Source: Streptomyces olivaceus
GTDB lineage: Bacteria; Actinomycetota; Actinomycetes; Streptomycetales; Streptomycetaceae
Assembly: GCF_000721235.1 (NCBI RefSeq)
Contig: NZ_JOFH01000030.1
Location: 1 to 64,000 of the forward strand
Length of the DNA: 64,000 nucleotides
Direction: 5' to 3'
The position numbers were made by a program, and so were the translations under genes. This document shows, piece by piece, positions 55,721 through 64,000 of this stretch. Below the pieces are notes generated by a model. That model saw only the letters and a list, made by a program, of their open reading frames with translations. It was not told the origin of the DNA and ran no database searches. Position 1 is the stretch's first letter. The number at the start of each line of letters is the position of its first letter.

Positions 55721-56926
55721 TCAAGCTCCCTTCGCGGCCTGGAACAACTCCGCCCGCGGATCCTCGTCCGCGGTCGCCTCGCGATACGCCTCCAGTGCGT
55801 CACGAGCCTTCCCCGTCAGGTCCTTCGGAACACTTACCTCGATGGTGACCAGGAGGTCCCCGCGGGTACCGTCCTTGCGGACCGCGCCCTTGCCCCGGGC
55901 CCGCAGGGTGCGGCCGTTGGGCGTACCCGCCGGCAGCTTCAGCGTGACGGGCGGACCGCCCAGGGTCGGCACCCGGATCTCCCCGCCGAGGGCGGCCTCG
56001 GTGTAGGTGACCGGGACGGTGACGGTGAGGTTGTCGCCCCTGCGGCCGAAGACGGGGTGGTCCTTGACGTGCACCACCACGTACAGGTCGCCCGCCGGGC
56101 CGCCCCGCTCGCCCGGCGTGCCCTTGCCGCGCAGCCGGATGCGCTGCCCGTCCGACACCCCGGCCGGGATGCGGACCTGCATCGTCCGCGAGGACTTGGC
56201 GCGTCCGGAGCCCTTGCAGACGTCGCAGGGGTCCTCGGCGATCAGGCCGCGGCCCTTGCAGTCCGGGCACGGGTCGGTGAGCGAGAACCCGCCGCCCGAG
56301 CCCCGGGCGACCTGCCCGGTGCCGACGCAGGTCGGGCACACGCGCGGCGTGCCGTTCTTGTCGCCGGTGCCCGAACAGGCCTTGCAGGGCGCCTGCGAGG
56401 ACATCCGCAGCGGGACGGTCGCGCCCTCGATGGCCTCCGTGAAGCTCAGGGTGACCTCGGACTCGATGTCCTGCCCGCGCCGCGGCTGCGTACGCGGGCC
56501 GGTCCCCGTGCCGGGTCCGCCGGTGCGGTTGAACAGCCCGCCGAAGACGTCGCCGAGCCCGCCGCCGAAACCGCCGGCGCCACCCTGTCCGCCCCCGCCC
56601 TGGGGGCCGCCCCCGAAGAGGTCGCCCAGGTCGAAGTTGAAGGTGCCGCCGCCCCCGCCCGCGCCAGGCCCGGGCCGGAACCCGCCGTTGCCGAAGAGCG
56701 AGCGGGCCTCGTCGTACTCCTTGCGCTTCTTGGGGTCGCCGAGGATGTCATTGGCCTCGGAGATCTCCTTGAAGCGCTCCTCCGCCCTGGCGTTCCCCTT
56801 GTTGGCGTCCGGGTGGTTCTCGCGGGCGAGCTTCCGGTACGCCTTCTTGATCTCCGCCTCGGTGGCGTCCTTGGGGACGCCGAGGACCTTGTAGTAGTCC
56901 TTCTCGATGAAGTCCTTGGTGCTCAT
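55721..56926 (-). CDS. dnaJ: DnaJ (Hsp40) co-chaperone
   Basis: A 401-residue J-protein that delivers unfolded clients to DnaK and stimulates its ATPase. J domain with HPD in ARENHPDANKGN (about 38-49), Gly/Phe/Pro-rich linker (about 80-145), four zinc-type CxxCxGxG repeats (CKACSGTGDK, CPTCVGTGQ, CPDCKGRG, CDVCKGSG), then C-terminal beta domains. Lies 36 bases after grpE. Confidence 0.98.
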   Translation of the reverse strand: MSTKDFIEKDYYKVLGVPKDATEAEIKKAYRKLARENHPDANKGNARAEERFKEISEANDILGDPKKRKEYDEARSLFGNGGFRPGPGAGGGGGTFNFDLGDLFGGGPQGGGGQGGAGGFGGGLGDVFGGLFNRTGGPGTGTGPRTQPRRGQDIESEVTLSFTEAIEGATVPLRMSSQAPCKACSGTGDKNGTPRVCPTCVGTGQVARGSGGGFSLTDPCPDCKGRGLIAEDPCDVCKGSGRAKSSRTMQVRIPAGVSDGQRIRLRGKGTPGERGGPAGDLYVVVHVKDHPVFGRRGDNLTVTVPVTYTEAALGGEIRVPTLGGPPVTLKLPAGTPNGRTLRARGKGAVRKDGTRGDLLVTIEVSVPKDLTGKARDALEAYREATADEDPRAELFQAAKGA

Positions 56927-56962
56927 CCCCGACGTCCCTCCTTCCCTTGCTCTGCGATCGGG

Positions 56963-59537
<2,575 letters not shown>

Positions 59538-59568
59538 TGTGCACGACGCCCCGCGCTGGGTCAACAGA

Positions 59569-59589
59569 GGTGAGTCGAGCCGACTCAAC
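59569..59589 (-). promoter_or_regulatory. HAIR operator 2 upstream of dnaK
   Basis: GGTGAGT-N7-ACTCAAC, three changes from the consensus, 52 bases from operator 1 (about five helical turns). Confidence 0.75.
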
Positions 59590-59718
59590 TCTTATCCGTT
59601 CCTTACGCGCAACGGCGCCTCGACCTGCACCTTCTCGACCCGCCCGGCCCGGCGAACCGGAAAAATCACCTCAGCGGGGGTGACACCCCACCGGGGGTCG
59701 GAGTACCCCGTGGGGCCA

Positions 59719-59797
59719 CACGCGACCGCGCCGGGGCCCTTGGAGCACCACACCCCGCACGCAACCGCGCCGGGACCCCTTGGACCGCCGCACCCCG
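59719..59797. repeat. 39/40-bp tandem duplication
   Basis: Copies 59719-59757 and 59758-59797 are directly adjacent and differ at a few positions and one base in length; shared words include ACCGCGCCGGG and CACCCCGCA. Confidence 0.85.
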
Positions 59798-59925
59798 CAT
59801 CCGGCGAGCGGTGTCGGCCCCCGGACTCCGGGCAGGTGGTCAGGGTTGCCTCAGCGACGCAGATCACCGCACGTCCGACTACAGTGCGGCGAGGGATGGG
59901 GGTAGTCTCGGACAGACTGATTAAG

Positions 59926-59955
59926 TTACCGCTTAGTAATAACCGCTCAGTAATA
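59926..59955 (+). promoter_or_regulatory. Tandem 14-bp operator-like element
   Basis: Two adjacent copies, 59928-59941 and 59942-59955, read ACCGCT(T/C)AGTAATA and differ at one base. Each lies in a TTAC-N6-GTAA type palindrome. They are AT-rich in a very GC-rich genome and sit 30 bases before the etfD-like start codon. Likely a TetR-type repressor site, possibly of fatty-acid genes (inference). Confidence 0.6.
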
Positions 59956-59984
59956 CCTCCCCTCGCAGCCCGAGGAGCCCCCAA

Positions 59985-62267
59985 ATGCAACTCGCCGCGA
60001 TCATCGTGTCGCTGGTCCTGATCGTGGTCGGCGTGGCGCTGTTCGGCCGCGCCGTCCTGCAGATCGTCACCTACCTGCGGCTGGGCCAGCCGGTGCCGGC
60101 CGGAACGCGGACCGACGACCCCGCAGGCCGCACCGTCACCGTGGTCAGGGAGTTCCTCGGCCACACCCGGATGAACCGCTGGGGCGTCGTCGGGATCGCG
60201 CACTGGTTCGTGGCGGTGGGCTTCTTCTCCCTGCTGCTGACGATCGTCAACGCCGTCGGCCAGCTCTTCCGGGCCGACTGGCTGCTGCCGGTCGTCGGCG
60301 AGTGGGCGCCGTACAACGTCTTCGTCGAGTTCATCGGCACCATGACCGTGCTCGGCATCCTGGTCCTGATCGGCATCCGGCAGCTGTCCCACCCGCGCAA
60401 GCCGGGCCGCAAGTCCCGCTTCGCCGGCTCCAACTTCGGCCAGGCGTACTTCGTCGAGGCCGTCATCCTCATCGTCGGCGTCTGCATCTTCATGCTGCAC
60501 GCGCTCGAGGGCGCCCAGCACCACGTGGACAGCTACGAGGCATCCTTCTTCATCTCCTACCCGGTGGTGTCGTGGCTGGAGGGCATGGACCTCGCCACGC
60601 TCCAGAACCTCACCTACTTCTTCGCCGGCCTGAAGATCGCCACCTCCTTCATCTGGATGATCACGGTCGCCCTGAAGACCGACATGGGCGTCGCCTGGCA
60701 CCGCTTCCTGGCCTTCCCCAACATCTGGTTCAAGCGCGACGCCAAGGGCGGCACCGCACTGGGCGGACTGCTGCCCATGACGTCGGGCGGCGAGCCGATC
60801 GACTTCACCGACCCCGGCGAGGACGACGTCTTCGGCGTCTCCCAGGTCGAGCAGTTCTCCTGGAAGGGCCTGCTGGACTTCTCCACCTGCACCGAGTGCG
60901 GCCGCTGCCAGTCGCAGTGCCCCGCCTGGAACACCGGCAAGCCGCTCTCCCCCAAGCTCCTGATCATGTCCCTGCGCGACCACGCGCACGCCAAGGCCCC
61001 CTACCTGCTGGCCGGCGGCGGCAAGACCATGGAGGGCGAGGAGAAGGCGTCCGAGGAGCAGCTCGCCCAGGTGCCCGCCGCCGCCCTCGCGGAGGCCGAG
61101 CGCCCGCTGATCGGCACCCTCGAGGAGCAGGGCGTCATCGACCCCGACGTCCTGTGGTCCTGCACCACCTGCGGCGCCTGCGTCGAGCAGTGCCCCGTGG
61201 ACATCGAGCACGTCGACCACATCGTCGACATGCGCCGCTACCAGGTCATGATCGAGTCGGCGTTCCCCTCCGAGGCCGGCACCATGCTCAAGAACCTGGA
61301 GAAGAAGGGCAACCCCTGGGGCCTGGCCAAGAAGCAGCGCCTGGAGTGGCTCAAGGAGCTGGACTTCGAGGTCCCGGTCGTCGGCAAGGACATCGAGGAC
61401 CTCACCGAGGTCGAGTACCTCTACTGGGTCGGCTGCGCCGGCGCCCTGGAGGACCGTGCCAAGAAGACGACGAAGGCCTTCGCCGAGCTGCTCCACATCG
61501 CGGGCGTCAAGTTCGCGATCATGGGCGGCGACGAGAAGTGCACCGGCGACTCCGCCCGCCGCCTCGGCAACGAGCCCCTGTTCCAGGAACTCGGCATGGA
61601 GAACGTCATGTCCCTCAACGCCGCCTTCGGCGAGGAGACGGACGACGACGGCAAGGTCACCGACGAGTCCAGGAAGCCCAAGTCGGCCAAGAAGATCGTC
61701 GCCACCTGCCCGCACTGCCTCAACACCCTCGGCAACGAGTACCCGCAGCTCGGCGGCGACTACGAGGTCGTCCACCACACCCAACTGCTCCAGCACCTCG
61801 TCGACGAGGGCAGGCTCACCCCGGTCACCCCGGTCGAGGGCATCATCACCTACCACGACCCGTGCTACCTGGGCCGCCACAACAAGATCTACACGCCGCC
61901 GCGCGAGATCATCGCCGCCGTCCCGGGCGTGCGCAACGAGGAGATGCACCGCCACAAGGAGCGCGGATTCTGCTGCGGTGCGGGCGGCGCCCGGATGTGG
62001 ATGGAGGAGCGGATCGGCAAGCGCATCAACAACGAGCGCGTCGACGAGGCCCTCTCCGTCAACCCCGACATCGTCTCCACCGCCTGCCCCTTCTGCCTCG
62101 TCATGCTCACCGACTCCGTCAACGGCAAGAAGAACGACGGCAAGGCGAAGGAATCCATCCAGGTCGTCGACGTGGCCCAGCTCCTCCTGGACTCCGTCAA
62201 GACCCCGGCCGACCCGACCGGCGAGCCGGAGCCGGAGAGCGCGCCGACCCCGGAACCGGTGAAGTAG
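59985..62267 (+). CDS. Membrane Fe-S oxidoreductase, EtfD-like (HdrD/GlpC fold)
   Basis: A 760-residue protein. Five membrane helices lie in about residues 1-235 (NarI-like cytochrome-b fold). Two 4Fe-4S motifs follow: CTECGRCQSQCPAWN (about 305) and CTTCGACVEQCPVD (about 390), then two CCG-type domains (VGCAGALEDRAKK ... CPHCLNTLGNEYPQ and HDPCYLGRHNK ... CCGAGGARMWMEE). This layout matches the actinobacterial EtfD (Rv0338c-type) that passes electrons from ETF in fatty-acid beta-oxidation to the respiratory chain. GAGGAG precedes the ATG. Confidence 0.9.
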   Translation: MQLAAIIVSLVLIVVGVALFGRAVLQIVTYLRLGQPVPAGTRTDDPAGRTVTVVREFLGHTRMNRWGVVGIAHWFVAVGFFSLLLTIVNAVGQLFRADWLLPVVGEWAPYNVFVEFIGTMTVLGILVLIGIRQLSHPRKPGRKSRFAGSNFGQAYFVEAVILIVGVCIFMLHALEGAQHHVDSYEASFFISYPVVSWLEGMDLATLQNLTYFFAGLKIATSFIWMITVALKTDMGVAWHRFLAFPNIWFKRDAKGGTALGGLLPMTSGGEPIDFTDPGEDDVFGVSQVEQFSWKGLLDFSTCTECGRCQSQCPAWNTGKPLSPKLLIMSLRDHAHAKAPYLLAGGGKTMEGEEKASEEQLAQVPAAALAEAERPLIGTLEEQGVIDPDVLWSCTTCGACVEQCPVDIEHVDHIVDMRRYQVMIESAFPSEAGTMLKNLEKKGNPWGLAKKQRLEWLKELDFEVPVVGKDIEDLTEVEYLYWVGCAGALEDRAKKTTKAFAELLHIAGVKFAIMGGDEKCTGDSARRLGNEPLFQELGMENVMSLNAAFGEETDDDGKVTDESRKPKSAKKIVATCPHCLNTLGNEYPQLGGDYEVVHHTQLLQHLVDEGRLTPVTPVEGIITYHDPCYLGRHNKIYTPPREIIAAVPGVRNEEMHRHKERGFCCGAGGARMWMEERIGKRINNERVDEALSVNPDIVSTACPFCLVMLTDSVNGKKNDGKAKESIQVVDVAQLLLDSVKTPADPTGEPEPESAPTPEPVK

Positions 62268-62295
62268 CACCGCCCTCCCGCCCCCAGGACCCGAC

Positions 62296-62330
62296 CGACA
62301 CCCCCGAGTTCGTCCGAACCGGGGGTGTCG
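62296..62330 (+). terminator. Terminator after the EtfD-like gene
   Basis: Long hairpin: CGACACCCCCG (62296-62306) pairs with 62320-62330, with an inner GTTCG/CGAAC stem and 2-base loop. 28 bases past the stop codon. Confidence 0.88.
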
Positions 62331-62406
62331 CCGTGTGCCGGACCGCGTGCATCATTACCCGGTCACCGGCGGGGGCTGGTGGGAACGCCCGACACGGACG
62401 AGGTGA

Positions 62407-63711
62407 ATGGTGCGGAGCCTGCGAAGAAGCACCCTGCCCGGCACGGCCGCCCTCGGCTGCCTGCTGCTCCTCACCGCCTGCGGCCACGGCGGCCCGGCAC
62501 CCGCCGACGCCTCCCCCACCCCCGTACGCGCCGCAGGGGCGGCCGCCCTGCTCCCGGTCCCCCGCGGCGAGGGCAGCGAGGTCCCCGACGACTTCAACGG
62601 GGACGGCCACCGCGACCTCCTCCTCGACGACCTGGTCAAGGCGCAGAGCCACGCCGACGACGCGGGCATCGGCATCGTCTACGGCTCTTCGCGCGGACTG
62701 GTCCCGGGCACCCGGCAGTTGCTCACCCCGAAGCGGTACGCGGCGCCGACGGACGGCCAGTCGCCGGCCGTCTTCGAGACGGAGGCGACCTGCGACCTCG
62801 ACGGCGACGGCTTCACCGACCTGGTGGTCACCACCGACCCGCCCTACGACGGCCAGGGCCGCCCCCCGGTCCCCCTCCAGCTCCTCTTCGGCTCCCCGTC
62901 GGGCCCCGCCGACCGCGCCGTCCCCCTCGCCGTCCCCGACCGGGCACGCCTCGGCAACGACTGGCCCGAGCGCCCGGTGTGCGGCGACTTCGACGGCGAC
63001 GGCGCCCAGGACCTGGTCGTCCACGCCTCCGCCGGCCACCTCAGCTACCTGCGCGGCCCGTTCACCCGCAAGGGCGCCCCGCGCGAGGCCGCCGCGCCCC
63101 TCGCCTCCCCCGGCGAGGCGCCGACCGGCCCCGCCGCCGACGTGGACCGCGACGGGTACGACGACCTGGTCGTCCGCGCCGCCGCGGGCCCCGGCAAGGC
63201 GTACGTCGTCCTCGGCGGCCCCGACGGCCCGACCCGCACCGGGGCCACCCTCCCCGCCGGCACCGACGTCGCCCTCGGCGCCTTCGGCAGGGGCAAGGCG
63301 CTGGACGCGGCCGTGGCCACCGCCTCCGGCACCGCCCTGCGCCACGACCTCCCCACGGCCGCCCCGAGCACCCTCGACTTCACCGCTCCCACCCTCCACG
63401 CCGCCGACCTCGACGGCGACGGCCTGAGCGAACTGATCACCGCGGACTCCGGCGTACGCCTGCTCCCTGGGGGCGCGACCGGCCCCACGACCAAGGACTC
63501 GGTCACCCTGAACCCGGCGGCGACCGGCACCCCCCACATCCTCACGGCGGCCGACTTCGACGGCGACGGACGCGCGGACCTCGTCCTGCGCACCGTCCGG
63601 GGCGAAACGACGGACACGGTCGAGATCCACCCCGGCGCGGCGACGGCCGCCCTGGTGACCCCGAAACCGTCCCTCACCTTCTCGACATCCCAGTTCCTGC
63701 CCCACCCCTGA
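62407..63711 (+). CDS. FG-GAP/VCBS repeat lipoprotein
   Basis: A 434-residue exported lipoprotein. Lipobox LLLLTACG (Cys about 25). The rest is a beta-propeller with at least five calcium-type loops: DFNGDGHRDLL, DLDGDGFTDLVV, DFDGDGAQDLVV, DVDRDGYDDLVV, DLDGDGLSELI and DFDGDGRADLVL. Such integrin-alpha-like propellers bind partners or polymers at the cell surface. GAGGTGA precedes the ATG. Own transcription unit. Ligand unknown. Confidence 0.92.
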   Translation: MVRSLRRSTLPGTAALGCLLLLTACGHGGPAPADASPTPVRAAGAAALLPVPRGEGSEVPDDFNGDGHRDLLLDDLVKAQSHADDAGIGIVYGSSRGLVPGTRQLLTPKRYAAPTDGQSPAVFETEATCDLDGDGFTDLVVTTDPPYDGQGRPPVPLQLLFGSPSGPADRAVPLAVPDRARLGNDWPERPVCGDFDGDGAQDLVVHASAGHLSYLRGPFTRKGAPREAAAPLASPGEAPTGPAADVDRDGYDDLVVRAAAGPGKAYVVLGGPDGPTRTGATLPAGTDVALGAFGRGKALDAAVATASGTALRHDLPTAAPSTLDFTAPTLHAADLDGDGLSELITADSGVRLLPGGATGPTTKDSVTLNPAATGTPHILTAADFDGDGRADLVLRTVRGETTDTVEIHPGAATAALVTPKPSLTFSTSQFLPHP

Positions 63712-63837
63712 ACGCCCTTCGTCCCCCTCCCGAACCCTTGCGGGGAACCCGTAGGGGATGTCACAGCTCGGCCGCAAGAACGCCCCGAACGGCCGGGCCC
63801 CGCCCGTGACTCTCCGGGACCAGGTACGTTCGAAGAC

Positions 63838-64000
63838 GTGGCTGGATTCAGGATCGGACGCGGCCGGGACAACGGCGCTCCACACACGCGACCGCAACGC
63901 CCGCCGTACGGACAGCAGGCGCCCCAGGGACCGTCGTACGGCGGCCCGGCGGCGTCTCCTCAGCCGTACCCGCAGCAGCCGTACGGAGGTGGCGCCCCCG
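63838..64000 (+). CDS. Start of a gene with Pro/Gln/Gly-rich N-terminus (partial)
   Basis: A frame from GTG (VAGFRIGRGRDNGAPHTRPQ) stays open to the window edge: 54 codons of Pro/Gln/Gly/Tyr-rich sequence with PYGQQ and PYPQQ words. Such low-complexity leads often precede a folded or membrane domain in Streptomyces proteins. Nothing about function can be said from this part. Confidence 0.6.
   Translation, partial: MAGFRIGRGRDNGAPHTRPQRPPYGQQAPQGPSYGGPAASPQPYPQQPYGGGAP

Noticed and set aside
59592..62270. 892-residue minus-strand open frame
   Set aside because: Antisense shadow of the EtfD-like gene, whose Fe-S motifs prove the plus strand.

Overview
The window is high-GC DNA with strong G/C bias at third codon positions. 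It carries the actinobacterial dnaK-grpE-dnaJ-hspR cluster, HspR-type (HAIR) operators, and a GTG-started purA. Together these point to the chromosome core of a Streptomyces species close to the S. coelicolor group (inference from gene content and order, no search run). No rRNA, tRNA or CRISPR array was seen.

Left half (1-32.5 kb), housekeeping and regulatory genes. In order: a membrane Ser/Thr kinase; a class III aminotransferase with a GntR regulator; small conserved proteins; purA divergent from a lipid-kinase-like gene; a GbsR/MarR regulator divergent from a two-gene ABC exporter; a cytochrome P450; two tandem paralogous two-component systems; an acyltransferase and a secreted DUF1023 hydrolase. 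Next comes a tryptophan-to-anthranilate set (tryptophan 2,3-dioxygenase, kynureninase, a nearby alpha/beta hydrolase that may be the formamidase). Then DUF3151, an MFS exporter, class II aldolase, pyrE with an aldose-epimerase-like gene, an SRPBCC protein, a membrane spermidine-synthase-like protein, DUF2617 and a Gly/Cys-rich membrane microprotein.

Accessory island (32573-42211). A complete actinomycete integrative and conjugative element (AICE, pSAM2/SLP1 style) is bounded by a 23-bp perfect direct repeat. It carries int, xis, a RepSA-type HUH initiator, spdD, several small proteins, spdB, an FtsK/TraB translocase, a GntR-UTRA regulator flanked by an 18-bp perfect inverted repeat, a GNAT gene, and a non-coding segment with nested long inverted repeats that looks like an origin or transfer locus. 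The attachment site is not in a tRNA gene; it lies two bases past the stop codon of a protease gene.

Right half (42.2-64 kb). A trypsin-like secreted protease, a tripeptidyl-aminopeptidase-like hydrolase, a class I aminotransferase, a YbjN protein and clpB with a HAIR operator. Then an unusual locus: a 55-residue exported peptide, a short Rieske-like protein lacking the cluster ligands, and three paralogous LuxR-type regulators, one divergent from the peptide. An orphan sugar-binding lipoprotein follows, then the dnaK operon ending in hspR, a membrane Fe-S oxidoreductase resembling EtfD (electron transfer from beta-oxidation), an FG-GAP lipoprotein, and the start of a gene cut by the window edge.

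How genes work together: HspR (55248-55715) is expected to repress both its own dnaK operon and clpB through the HAIR sites seen. The kynurenine genes are translationally coupled. The AICE genes are nearly all overlapping and transcribed leftward from the GntR-controlled divergent promoter region.
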